Program-made: the position numbers and the translations under genes | Assembly (NCBI RefSeq): GCF_028613635.1 | Contig: NZ_JAQRMY010000001.1 | Location: 353,778-417,777, forward strand | Length of the DNA stretch: 64,000 nucleotides | Reading direction: 5' to 3' | Source: Devosia sp. ZB163 | GTDB lineage: Bacteria > Pseudomonadota > Alphaproteobacteria > Rhizobiales > Devosiaceae | Shown: positions 56,181 through 64,000 of the stretch, piece after piece | How positions within the stretch are numbered: position 1 is the stretch's first letter | Layout: each line of letters begins with the position of its first letter | The notes under the pieces: model-generated | What the model was told of the DNA's origin: nothing | The model's input: only the letters and a program-made list of their open reading frames with translations | Database searches by the model: none

Positions 56181-57473
56181 TCAGACGATGCCGCCGCCGC
56201 CGGCCGCGACCGCCGGACGGACTGCTGCGACGCGCTGCCGGTAGCCGGCCTTGCGATAGGCGGCGATCGGGTCGATGGCGCCGTTGGCGTCGAGGCGGGC
56301 CTTGGCGAGGATCGGCTCAACATCGGTACGGAAGGCGACCTTCAGCGTCTCCGACGCCATCAGCGCGTCGTCGTCCTGCTGGTAGCTCTCGAGCGCCTTG
56401 CGATCGACGAGCAGCGCCAGCGCATAGGCGCGGCGCACCTCGTTGGCCGAGCGGATCAGCGACTCGATCGGGTCGGTGACGTTGTGGCTCTGGTCGAGCA
56501 TGTGCGCCGGGGCAAAGCCCTTGGCCTTGCGCAGTTCCGCATCGACCAGCTCGTTGAACACGAGGAACAGCCGGTAGGGGTCGATCGAGCCGGTATCGAG
56601 GTCGTCGTCGCCGTACTTGGAATCGTTGAAGTGGAAGCCGCCGAGCTTTTTGAACTGGATCAGCCGGGCGACGATCATCTCGATGTTGACGTTGGGCGCA
56701 TGGTGCCCGAGGTCAACGAGGCAATAGGCCTTGTCGCCGAGTTCGGTGGCGATCAGGTAGTTCGTGCCCCAGTCCTGTACCACCGTCGAGTAGAACGCAG
56801 GCTCGTACATCTTGTGCTCGGTGAAGAGCTTCCAGTCGGCCGGGAGGTCCGCGTAGATCTCCTTCATCGCGTCGAGATAGTACTCGAACACCTTGGTGAA
56901 GTTGACCTGGCCGGGGAAGTTCGAGCCGTCGCCGATCCAGACCGTCAGGGCTTTCGAGCCGATGGTCTGGCCGATCTCGATGCACTCGAGATTGTGCTCG
57001 ATCGCCTGCTGGCGGGTGTCTTTCGCATAGTTCGCGAGCGAGCCGTACTTGTACGAGTGCTTCTGGCCGACAGCATCGGAGAAGGTGTTGGAGTTCATCG
57101 CGTCGAACCCGAGGCCGAAGCGGGAAGCGGCCTGCTTCAGCCGGTTCGGATCGGCCTTGTCCCACGGGATATGCAGCGAGACGTTCGGCGTGGCGCGGGT
57201 CAGCTGGTTGATGACCGAGCAATCCTCGAGCTTGTCGAAGATATCACGCGGCTCGCCCTCGCCCGGGAACTTCGCAAAGCGCGTGCCGCCGGTGCCGACG
57301 CCCCAGGAGGGAACGGCGACGGTGTAGGCGGCGACCTTTTTCAGCACCGCGTCGATGTCGATGCCGCGGCGGCTGAGCTGCTCGCCGAGATGCGCGTAGT
57401 CGGCGTCGAGCGCCTTGCGGTTGGCGTCGTTGGTCTGGTCGACCACGGACTGGTCGATGAGTTGGTCGGTCAT
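56181..57473 (-). CDS. rhaI: L-rhamnose isomerase (RhaI type)
   Basis: A 430-residue sugar isomerase converting L-rhamnose to L-rhamnulose. Metal- and substrate-binding TIM-barrel segments are visible: VSLHIPWDKADPNRLKQAAS, IGQTIGSKALTVWIGDGSNF, KLFTEHKMYEPAFY, VDLGHHAPNVNIEM and GGFHFNDSKYGDDDLDTGSI. The length and sequence match the Rhizobium/Pseudomonas class rather than E. coli RhaA. It follows rhaD on the minus strand with a 168-bp repeat-filled gap. Confidence 0.95.
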   Translation of the reverse strand: MTDQLIDQSVVDQTNDANRKALDADYAHLGEQLSRRGIDIDAVLKKVAAYTVAVPSWGVGTGGTRFAKFPGEGEPRDIFDKLEDCSVINQLTRATPNVSLHIPWDKADPNRLKQAASRFGLGFDAMNSNTFSDAVGQKHSYKYGSLANYAKDTRQQAIEHNLECIEIGQTIGSKALTVWIGDGSNFPGQVNFTKVFEYYLDAMKEIYADLPADWKLFTEHKMYEPAFYSTVVQDWGTNYLIATELGDKAYCLVDLGHHAPNVNIEMIVARLIQFKKLGGFHFNDSKYGDDDLDTGSIDPYRLFLVFNELVDAELRKAKGFAPAHMLDQSHNVTDPIESLIRSANEVRRAYALALLVDRKALESYQQDDDALMASETLKVAFRTDVEPILAKARLDANGAIDPIAAYRKAGYRQRVAAVRPAVAAGGGGIV

Positions 57474-57503
57474 GGGTTCCTCCCCCGTTATGTCTGTGGC
57501 TTA

Positions 57504-57634
57504 CCCCTCACCCGTCTCGCGCTTTGCGCGATCCACCCTCTCCCCGACGGGGAGAGGAACAGTGGGGGCCGCCGGCCTCTCCGAGTTTCTTCTCCCCGTC
57601 GGGGAGAAGGTGGCGCGTAGCGCCGGATGAGGGG
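57504..57634. repeat. Inverted pair of the CCCCTCA...CTCCCCGACGGGGAG repeat
   Basis: Between rhaD and rhaI, cccctcacccgtctcgcgc followed by tttgcgcgatccacc and ctctccccgacggggagagg (57504-57556) faces an inverted copy at 57589-57634 that nearly matches the copy at 10417-10462. The whole unit can fold as one long structure, so it could weaken or stabilise rhaI transcription relative to rhaD. Confidence 0.8.
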
Positions 57635-57641
57635 TCAAGCC

Positions 57642-59741
57642 TCAGCGCGTAAAGCTCTGCGCGTTGCCCGCGTCGACATTGATGATGTTGCCGGTGGATT
57701 TGGCCGACATGTCGGAGGCGAAGAAGTAGATCGCCTCGGCGATATCCTCGGGGAACACGCTCAGCTTCAGCATGGAGCGCTGGCGATACATCTCCTCGAG
57801 CCCCTCCTTGTCGGTCTTGTACGTCGAGGCGCGCTGTTCCAGCCATTCGCCGGCCCAGATCTTGCTCCCGCGCAGCACTGCATCCGGGTTCACCACATTG
57901 ACGCGGATCTGCTCGGATGCGCCTTCCAGCGCGAGGCAGCGGGCGAGGTGGATTTCGGCGGCCTTGGCGGTGCAGTAGGCCGCGGCATTGGGGGAGGCGG
58001 CGAGGCCGTTCTTCGACGCCACGAACACGACGTTGCCGCCGATCTTCTGCGCGCGGAACATGCGGAAGGCTTCCCGGCTGACGAGGAAATAGCCCGTCGA
58101 CAGGATGTCCATGTTCTTGTTCCAGAGCTCGAGCGTCGTCTCCTCGATGGGCGCGGACGAGGCGAGCCCGGCATTGGAGACGAGGATATCGATGCCGCCG
58201 AACTCGACCGCCGTGTTGGCAAAGCCCGCGATCACCGCCGCTTCGCTGGTGACGTTCATCTTGACCGGCCGGACGACGTCCTTGCCGAACGCCTTGCCCA
58301 GTTCGTCGTTGGCCGCCTCGAGTGCCGTCTCGTCGATATCGGCCAAGACGACGCACGCACCTTCGCGCAGGAGGCGGATGGCCGTGGCCTTGCCGATGCC
58401 GCCAGCGCCGCCGGTGACGAGGGCGATCTGCCCGGCCAGCGCCTTGGGCTTGGGCATGCGCTGGAGCTTGGCTTCCTCGAGCGACCAGTACTCGATGTCG
58501 AAGGCTTCCTGCTCGCTCAGGCCCTGGTAGGTCGAGACCGCTGATGCGCCGCGCATCACGTTGATGGCGTTGACGTAGAACTCGCCCGAGATGCGTGCCG
58601 TCGCCTTGTCCTTGGCGAAGGTGAACATGCCCACGCCCGGCATCAGGTAGACCACGGCATTGGGGTCGCGCAGCGCCGGGCTGTCCGGGTGCTTGCAGCG
58701 GTTGTAGTAGCCCTCGTAGTCGGCGCGGTAGTCGGCCGTCGCCTTCTCGAGGCCGGCAACCACGGCGTCGATATCGGGCTTTGCCGGATCGAACGCGATC
58801 ACCAGCGGGCGGATCTTGGTGCGCAGGAAGTGGTCGGGGCACGAGGTGCCGAGCGCCGCCAGCGGTCCGAGATTCCGCGAGTTCACGAACTCCAGCACCG
58901 CGGCGCTGTCGTCAAAATGCCCGAGCATCCTAGTCTCGCCCGAGATCAGCCCCCGGATCTTCGGCATCAGTCGCGCCGCGATGGCGCGCCGCTCGTCGGC
59001 CGGCAGAGACTTCACCGCCTCGCCGCCGAAGGCCGGCTTGCCGGCGGTCTTGCCTTCGAGCCAGGCCATCGCCTTGTTGATTGTGTTGATCGTCTGCTCG
59101 TAGCACTCCCTGGGCGTGTCGCCCCAGGTGAAGAGCCCGTGGCTCTCGAGGATCACGCCCTTGGCCTCGGGATGCTCCTCGCAGAACTTGCCGAGCCACA
59201 GCCCGAGCTCGAAACCCGGCCGCTTCCACGGCAGCCAGCCGATCTCGTCGCCGAAGATCTCCCTGGTGAGGGCCTTGCTATCCTTGCTCGCTGCGATGGC
59301 GATGATCGCGTCGGGGTGCATGTGGTCGACGAAGGCGTGCGGCACGTAGGCGTGGAGCGGGGTGTCGATCGAAGCGGCGCGCGGGTTGAGGTTGAAGGTC
59401 GCGTGCGGCAGGTAGCCGACCATCTCGTCTTCGTGCGCGAGGCCGCGATAGAGCCCCTTCAGAGCGCGCAGCTTGTCCATGTAGAGCGTCGCGAAGCCGT
59501 CGAGCTTGATCGAGGCCGAGTCGCCGCCCGAACCCTTCACCCAGAGGACTTCGACGTCCTCGCCGGTCAGCGGATCCTTCTGGATGATCTTGGACGAGGT
59601 GTTGCCGCCGCCATAGTTGGTGACGCGCTTGTCCGAGCCCAGAATGTTGGAGCGATAGACCAGCCGTTCGGGCTCCGTCAGGCCTGCCGCCCTCGCATCG
59701 TCCCACAGGTTCTGAAGGCGCTGAGGCGCGGTGCTGGACAT
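57642..59741 (-). CDS. rhaD: Bifunctional rhamnulose-1-phosphate aldolase / short-chain dehydrogenase
   Basis: A 699-residue fusion. The N-terminal class II aldolase domain (about 1-400) has VTNYGGGNTSSKI, VSH-like GVILESHGLFTWGD and the metal site HAFVDHMHPDAIIAI. The C-terminal SDR domain (about 430-690) has the Rossmann motif VTGGAGGIGKATA, LVSNAGL and the AAYCTAKAAEIHLAR active-site region. It cleaves rhamnulose-1-phosphate to DHAP and lactaldehyde and then oxidises lactaldehyde. The ATG follows gggagggg. First gene of the rhaD-rhaI unit, divergent from rhaR. Confidence 0.94.
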   Translation of the reverse strand: MSSTAPQRLQNLWDDARAAGLTEPERLVYRSNILGSDKRVTNYGGGNTSSKIIQKDPLTGEDVEVLWVKGSGGDSASIKLDGFATLYMDKLRALKGLYRGLAHEDEMVGYLPHATFNLNPRAASIDTPLHAYVPHAFVDHMHPDAIIAIAASKDSKALTREIFGDEIGWLPWKRPGFELGLWLGKFCEEHPEAKGVILESHGLFTWGDTPRECYEQTINTINKAMAWLEGKTAGKPAFGGEAVKSLPADERRAIAARLMPKIRGLISGETRMLGHFDDSAAVLEFVNSRNLGPLAALGTSCPDHFLRTKIRPLVIAFDPAKPDIDAVVAGLEKATADYRADYEGYYNRCKHPDSPALRDPNAVVYLMPGVGMFTFAKDKATARISGEFYVNAINVMRGASAVSTYQGLSEQEAFDIEYWSLEEAKLQRMPKPKALAGQIALVTGGAGGIGKATAIRLLREGACVVLADIDETALEAANDELGKAFGKDVVRPVKMNVTSEAAVIAGFANTAVEFGGIDILVSNAGLASSAPIEETTLELWNKNMDILSTGYFLVSREAFRMFRAQKIGGNVVFVASKNGLAASPNAAAYCTAKAAEIHLARCLALEGASEQIRVNVVNPDAVLRGSKIWAGEWLEQRASTYKTDKEGLEEMYRQRSMLKLSVFPEDIAEAIYFFASDMSAKSTGNIINVDAGNAQSFTR

Positions 59742-59803
59742 GGACCCCTCCCGTGGAGATGTATGGCAGTTATTGTGCTTGGGACTAGCTCCCGGCACTG
59801 CCC

Positions 59804-59874
59804 AGTGTCAATCAGAAACAGTCAGAACTGGTCACGGAGCGCACGTATCGGCCGCCACGTGATTGACAGTGACC
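59804..59874. promoter_or_regulatory. Inverted repeats in the rhaD/rhaR gap, likely RhaR operator
   Basis: CAGTGTCAATCA (59804-59815) is matched by TGATTGACAGTG (59860-59871), whose complement differs at one base. A second nested pair, GGTCAC (59830-59835) and GTGACC (59869-59874), overlaps it. The 171-bp gap separates two divergent rhamnose units, where a DeoR-type repressor should bind. Confidence 0.55.
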
Positions 59875-59912
59875 GGTTTTTGGTGAAATTGACTCCGCTC
59901 AGGGAGAGGACC

Positions 59913-60716
59913 TTGCACGAGACCGAAAGACATCGCGTGATCCTGGCTGCCGTGCAGGCGCGGCCGCTCGCGACCGTGGCCGAACTGGTGGATATCACCG
60001 GAACGTCCGAGGCGACGATCCGGCGCGATATCGCCGCGCTGCATGTGCAGGGACGGCTGCGCCGCGTGCGTGGCGGCGCCGAGGCGATCAACCCGCCCGA
60101 GCAGGGCGCGCTGATGGGCAGGCCCTTCTCCGTCAACGAAACGATCAATATCGCCGCCAAGCGCGCCATCGCGCGCGCCGCCGCCGACCTCTGCAAGGAC
60201 GGCGAGCCGGTCATCATCAATGGCGGCACCACCACCTATCAGATGGTGCACTACCTGACGGGCCGCCGGCTCTCGGTCTTTACCAACAGCTTCGCCATCG
60301 CCGAGCACCTGATCCACAATTCGCGCAACTCCGTCGTCATTCCCGGCGGCACCGTCTATCGCGAGCAGAACGTGATCCTCTCGCCCTTCGGCGGCGTGGT
60401 GGCCTCGCACTTCTATGCCAAGCGCATGTTCATCGGCTGCCAGGGTCTCGGGCAGCATGGCCTGATGGAGGCCGATCCGATGGTGGTGCAGTCGGAACTG
60501 GCGCTGATCAACCAGGCCGAGGAACTGATCGTCCTCGCTGATTCCTCGAAATTCTCCGGCCGCTCGAGCCTCATCCTGTGCGGGCTCGATCGCATCTCGG
60601 CCGTCATCACCGACAACGGCATCCGCGAGGAGGATCGCGCCATGCTGGAAAAAGCCGGTGTCGGCCTGACGGTTGTCGAAGTCGGCGAGCAGGGTAAGTC
60701 CCAGTCGGTCGCCTGA
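59913..60716 (+). CDS. rhaR: RhaR, DeoR-family regulator of rhamnose use
   Basis: A 267-residue DeoR repressor. The helix-turn-helix is VAELVDITGTSEATIRRDIA (about 22-41). The sugar-phosphate sensor domain has VIINGGTTTYQMVHYL, VFTNSFAIAEHL, VVIPGGTVYREQN and VLADSSKFSGRSS, the usual DeoR effector motifs. The start is TTG 2 bp after a strong agggagagga. It is followed by the kinase gene on the same strand and faces rhaD. In rhizobia RhaR represses rhamnose genes until inducer is made. Confidence 0.92.
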   Translation: MHETERHRVILAAVQARPLATVAELVDITGTSEATIRRDIAALHVQGRLRRVRGGAEAINPPEQGALMGRPFSVNETINIAAKRAIARAAADLCKDGEPVIINGGTTTYQMVHYLTGRRLSVFTNSFAIAEHLIHNSRNSVVIPGGTVYREQNVILSPFGGVVASHFYAKRMFIGCQGLGQHGLMEADPMVVQSELALINQAEELIVLADSSKFSGRSSLILCGLDRISAVITDNGIREEDRAMLEKAGVGLTVVEVGEQGKSQSVA

Positions 60717-60742
60717 CCGGCTCGCAACAGGGTGATTTCCAG

Positions 60743-62110
60743 GTGACCATCAGCAAGGTCGGCGTCATCGACATCGGCAAGTCCAACGCCAAGGTGGCCG
60801 TGGTCGACCTCGATACGCGCACCGAAATCGCCGTGCGCAAGCGCCCCAATATGGTGCGTCACGGCGGCAAGTATCCGCATTTCGACGTCGACGGCCTGTG
60901 GCGCTTCGCGCTCGATTCGTTGCGCGAACTCAACGCCGAGTTTCCGCTGGATGCCCTGAGCGTCACCACCCACGGCGCCTCGGCGGCGCTGATCGATGAG
61001 GAGGGCTTTCTTGCCCTCCCCGTTCTCGACTACGAGTTCGCGGGGCCCGATGAGCTGAGGGTAGAATACGACCGGGTGCGCCCGGCTTTCACCGAGAGCT
61101 TCACCCCGCGTCTCCCCGGTGGCCTCAATCTCGGCGCCCAGATCTTCTGGCAGTCGCGCACCTTTGCCGATGACTTCGCGCGGACGCGCTGGATTCTGCC
61201 TTATCCGCAATACTGGTCGTTCCGCCTGACCGGCGTCGCCGCCGCCGAGATCACCTCGCTCGGCTGCCACACGGACCTGTGGGACTTCTCGACTGATCTC
61301 TACTCATCGCTGGTGATGAAGGAGGGCTGGCTCGATCGGCTCCCTGCCGTGCGCCCGGCCTCCGATGTGCTAGGACTCACGCTGCCGGAGGTCACCGAGG
61401 CGATCGGGCTCAGGCGCCCTCTGCCCGTCTACTCGGGCATCCACGATTCCAACGCTTCGCTCCTGCCGCACCTGCTCGAGCGCCAACCGCCCTTCGGCCT
61501 CGTCTCGACCGGGACCTGGGTGGTGGTGGCAGCGCCGGGCGGGGACATCGACCATCTCGATCCCAGGCGCGATTGCCTCGCCAATATCGATGTCTTCGGC
61601 CGGCCCGTGCCCTCGGCGCGCTTCATGGGCGGGCGTGAGTTCGAGATGCTGACGACGCCGCGCGAGCCGGACGAAGAGACCATCGAGCGCGTGCTCGGCC
61701 GCCGCATCATGCTCTCGCCCTCGGTCGTCCAGGGGTCGGGCCCCTTTGCCGACCGGCAGGCGCAATGGACGGTGCCGCGCGAGGAGCTCGACGACGACGA
61801 GGTCTATGTCGTCACCTCGTTCTACCTCGCCATGATGACGGCGGAGTGCCTGCGGCTTACGGGAGCCGAGAACCATACGGTGGTGGAAGGCCCGTTCGCC
61901 GGCAACCCGCTCTACCTGCGGATGCTGGCCTCGGCCACGGGGCGGCCGGTGGAGCCGGTCAAGCGCAGCGCGACCGGTACCTCGATCGGCGCGGCTTTGC
62001 TGGCGCGCATGGACAAGGATCGGCACGAACAGCGCGACGCGGCGCTGGTCCAGCCTGACGGGCGGGCCGCCGAATACGCGGCCGACTGGCAGGAGCTGGT
62101 CTGGAGCTGA
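60743..62110 (+). CDS. rhaK: RhaK, L-rhamnulose kinase (FGGY family)
   Basis: A 455-residue FGGY carbohydrate kinase phosphorylating rhamnulose. The N-terminal phosphate loop is GVIDIGKSNAKVAVVDL. The catalytic Asp is in YSGIHDSNASLLPHLL and the adenine-side motif is VSTGTWVVVAA. The C-terminal VVEGPFAGNPLYLRMLASAT and SATGTSIGAALLA are family-typical. In Rhizobium leguminosarum RhaK is also needed for transporter activity. The start is GTG with only a weak ribosome site (ccagg) next to it. The ABC transporter genes rhaSTPQ and rhaU are not in the window. Confidence 0.92.
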   Translation: MTISKVGVIDIGKSNAKVAVVDLDTRTEIAVRKRPNMVRHGGKYPHFDVDGLWRFALDSLRELNAEFPLDALSVTTHGASAALIDEEGFLALPVLDYEFAGPDELRVEYDRVRPAFTESFTPRLPGGLNLGAQIFWQSRTFADDFARTRWILPYPQYWSFRLTGVAAAEITSLGCHTDLWDFSTDLYSSLVMKEGWLDRLPAVRPASDVLGLTLPEVTEAIGLRRPLPVYSGIHDSNASLLPHLLERQPPFGLVSTGTWVVVAAPGGDIDHLDPRRDCLANIDVFGRPVPSARFMGGREFEMLTTPREPDEETIERVLGRRIMLSPSVVQGSGPFADRQAQWTVPREELDDDEVYVVTSFYLAMMTAECLRLTGAENHTVVEGPFAGNPLYLRMLASATGRPVEPVKRSATGTSIGAALLARMDKDRHEQRDAALVQPDGRAAEYAADWQELVWS

Positions 62111-62113
62111 GGC

Positions 62114-62323
62114 TCAGGCCTCGGGCCGCAGGGAATCGCGCACCGCCGCCTCGGCCGCAGCGACCGACTTGAAGATCTTGCCGTCCACGCCGAAGGCGTC
62201 GAGCTTGACCGCGAGGAACCTGAAGCCGTCCTCGTGTGCAACGAGGACGCCCTTTGGCTCGCCGTCGATATCGACCGCTATGGGCTTGGCGCTATGGGGC
62301 TTTTCGAAATGGGCATGCTGCAT
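62114..62323 (-). CDS. Small hypothetical protein convergent to rhaK
   Basis: A 69-residue soluble protein (HAHFEKPHSAKPIAVDIDGE at the start, VKLDAFGVDGKIFKSVAAAE near the end). The ATG has a strong site (ggaggt) 7 bp upstream. Its stop is 3 bp from the rhaK stop. No family recognised. Confidence 0.7.
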   Translation of the reverse strand: MQHAHFEKPHSAKPIAVDIDGEPKGVLVAHEDGFRFLAVKLDAFGVDGKIFKSVAAAEAAVRDSLRPEA

Positions 62324-62772
62324 GGAGTACCTCCATTCGGCACGTCGCTAGCAACGGCCGGGGTGTTACCTGAAGTGTGAGACGAATAGGTGACAGCGGT
62401 CACATTCGTTTGGGTCGGCAACACCCGCTGGAGCGATCTACCCATTTACCGATGATCCCGGTTTGGAGAGTGGTGCGAAGTGCGAAGTGCATTTTCGTCT
62501 CCTTTCCGGAAGGGGCCATCGGGCCGTGGGTGATTCGATGAGGACCGATTGTGGTTCGACCCCCGCAGCTTTTCTGTGACGAACCAGAGTCCGCCACGCG
62601 ACTCTTCTATGGCACCGTCCGCCGCAGGTCTATCCGGCTTTGGTCGATTCCAACGCGAAGCGATGCTCGGGAAGATAGGGTGCGGCCGGCCGTTTCGCCA
62701 GATCGCGACGTTCCAAACCACTAGGACCGAAGTGAAATTTCCTGCCCCCGCGCGTCGCAGCGACGGAAAATG
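62324..62772. other. 449-bp stretch without a supported gene
   Basis: Lies between two minus-strand genes. Base composition is less GC-rich than the coding parts. Open frames here lack ribosome sites and protein-like composition. I see no strong repeat, terminator or RNA gene. Confidence 0.5.
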
Positions 62773-63339
62773 TCAGAGCGTGGCGATGAGCGCCTCGCCG
62801 CGCGGCGATAAACGATAACCGACATCGAGGCTGATCGTCAGTCCGAGCGCCTTGAGCTTTCGCACGTTGTCCTTGAACTGCATGCGCTCGATTCCCGCCG
62901 CCTCGGCGAGGCTCGTGGAGACGATTCCCGGGCGCTCCGCGATCAGCTTGAGGGCCTGTTTCGTCCACGCGGCGCCGGCTGACTTGTCCAGCTTGGCGAG
63001 CTTTTGCGACAGCCGTTCGATCTCGGCCGCATCGGGCAGCGATTCGCGCAGCGCGTCGTGCGGGTCGGTTCCCTCGGGGTGAAGCCGGATGCGGTAGCAG
63101 GTGCCTTCCTGGCCCTCGAACATGGCGATGACCCCGGCGCGGTCGCGATAGCCGGCCGCCCGCGCTTCGTCCTCGGTGACGCTCCCGGGCTCGATGGCCT
63201 CGATCGCGTCGATGCCGACGAGGCCAAGCTGCGTCCGCACGGTTCCGCCCACCTTCACCGTCGGCTTCTTCCAGCGCCGGAAGGCCAGCGTGCGCTCGCC
63301 GGCAAAGATCGCTTCGAGGTCTGTCTTGCGGAACAGCAT
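62773..63339 (-). CDS. ASCH-like domain protein with a C-terminal winged helix
   Basis: A 188-residue protein. The N-terminus (MLFRKTDLEAIFAGERTLAF, then RRWKKPTVKVGGTVRTQLG) resembles ASCH/PUA-like RNA-binding domains, where a short beta-barrel carries GxKT-type residues; here the equivalent is GERTLAFRRW. The C-terminal 60 residues (ALKLIAERPGIVSTSLAEAA, then FKDNVRKLKALGLTISLDVG) look like a winged helix. The start lacks a clear ribosome site and the frame is open 47 codons further upstream, so the N-terminus is uncertain. Confidence 0.65.
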   Translation of the reverse strand: MLFRKTDLEAIFAGERTLAFRRWKKPTVKVGGTVRTQLGLVGIDAIEAIEPGSVTEDEARAAGYRDRAGVIAMFEGQEGTCYRIRLHPEGTDPHDALRESLPDAAEIERLSQKLAKLDKSAGAAWTKQALKLIAERPGIVSTSLAEAAGIERMQFKDNVRKLKALGLTISLDVGYRLSPRGEALIATL

Positions 63340-63535
63340 GGGCCATGATGGCGCGCCGCCGATCGGCCCGCAACGGGTCCCGACGAAAGTATGCCGGCTG
63401 TCGGACACCTGCGGGGTTTCCCTCTTGAAATCGATTGCATAGTCTGTTGAGGTGAACTCGAGCGGACCCAGAAGCTGCACCTACGGCGTTGGAAGACCTC
63501 GCGAGAAGGCCCCAACTGCTTGAGGGAGGACACCC

Positions 63536-64000
63536 TTGGCCGAGACTGATACGCGCGACAAGAAGCGCGGCAAGCCGCGTCCTGTCGAGGGCGCGACACC
63601 CTTGAAGCCCGGCCGCAGGCCGACGCTCAGAACCATCGCCGAAATGACCGGCTTCGCGATCACGACGATCTCGCGCGCCCTCAACAATGCGCCGGAGCTG
63701 AGCGAGGAGACGCGCACCCGCGTCCAGAAGGTGGCGGCCGAAGTCGGCTACGTGCCCGACCGCACGGCGCTGCGCCTGAAGACCGGCCGCACCCATGTCA
63801 TCAGCCTGATCCTCGATCCGCACGACGAGATCCTCGGCTTCGGCCAGTCCATGGTCTCGGGCCTGACCGAGGCCCTGCGCGGCACGTCCTACCACCTCGT
63901 CATCACGCCGATGTTCACCAACGGCGCGCCGATCGACCCGATCCGCTATCTCCTGCGCAACAAGGCGGCGGACGGCGTGATCTTCTCCCGCACCCAGCCC
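63536..64000 (+). CDS. LacI-family transcriptional regulator, 5' part
   Basis: The first 155 residues of a sugar-responsive repressor, cut by the window end. The LacI helix-turn-helix is TLRTIAEMTGFAITTISRAL (about 31-50), followed by the hinge and VISLILDPHDEILGFGQSMV of the periplasmic-binding-like sensor domain. The start is TTG after tgagggagga. A basic 25-residue tail precedes the helix-turn-helix. The controlled genes probably lie to the right of the window. Confidence 0.92.
   Translation, partial: MAETDTRDKKRGKPRPVEGATPLKPGRRPTLRTIAEMTGFAITTISRALNNAPELSEETRTRVQKVAAEVGYVPDRTALRLKTGRTHVISLILDPHDEILGFGQSMVSGLTEALRGTSYHLVITPMFTNGAPIDPIRYLLRNKAADGVIFSRTQP

Overview
The window is GC-rich, densely coded chromosomal DNA of an alphaproteobacterium in the order Hyphomicrobiales (Rhizobiales). 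The evidence is the irr-fabA-fabB block, a Mur-type Fur protein, the ActS/ActR (RegB/RegA) redox pair, a BA14K-type secreted protein, DUF1127 and DUF2852 proteins, GlnD, rpsT beside dnaA, and the rhizobial-type rhamnose genes (rhaD aldolase-dehydrogenase fusion, rhaI, rhaK and a DeoR-type RhaR). A Devosia-like genus would fit but cannot be fixed from sequence alone. There is no rRNA, tRNA, IS element, prophage or CRISPR array that I can see.

Layout. 1-3.2 kb: end of an EAL phosphodiesterase gene, then hslVU with an acetyltransferase gene between them. 3.4-5.8 kb: irr, then fabA-fabB. 5.8-12.8 kb: a conserved minus-strand series tsaB-rimI-mur-plsC ... miaB-phoH-ybeY-corC, interrupted by a plus-strand VOC gene. 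13-18 kb: five plus-strand genes with overlapping ends (MFS, MFS, mmcB, GNAT, MFS). 18-21.7 kb: a beta-CASP metallo-hydrolase and actSR. 21.9-27.4 kb: DUF2852, a YgjP-like metallopeptidase, DUF4189, PBP1A and an unknown membrane/secreted gene pair. 27.4-35.9 kb: replication block dnaA, small gene, dnaN, HEAT-repeat gene, recF, gyrB, with a long non-coding stretch between dnaA and rpsT. 36-42.7 kb: secreted proteins, an HD hydrolase, a Zn/Cd-type P-ATPase and a two-component system. 42.8-53 kb: mutS-glnD, murJ, trpS, a universal stress protein and nfu. 53-64 kb: a receiver-like protein, a LysR regulator, DUF1127, an aldo/keto reductase, the divergent rhamnose locus rhaI/rhaD and rhaR-rhaK, an ASCH-like protein and the start of a LacI regulator.

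How the parts connect. Irr is encoded at 3.5 kb, and a near-perfect Irr iron control element (ICE) lies directly in front of the Fe-S carrier gene nfu at 52.5 kb. The P-type ATPase gene has a MerR/CadR-type promoter with a 19-bp spacer carrying a dyad, but its regulator is not in the window. An inverted repeat in the rhaD/rhaR gap is a likely RhaR operator. Six GANTC (CcrM) sites lie within 229 bp of the dnaA-rpsT gap, making it a candidate cell-cycle-controlled or origin region. Several families of palindromic intergenic repeats are scattered through the window, often as inverted pairs.

I found no clear new defence or mobile system. The least understood parts are the three-MFS/mmcB operon, the membrane/secreted pair at 26.0-27.4 kb, the HEAT gene coupled between dnaN and recF, the UspA-DUF6869 pair, the aldo/keto reductase whose catalytic tyrosine is replaced by histidine, and the ASCH-like/winged-helix protein.
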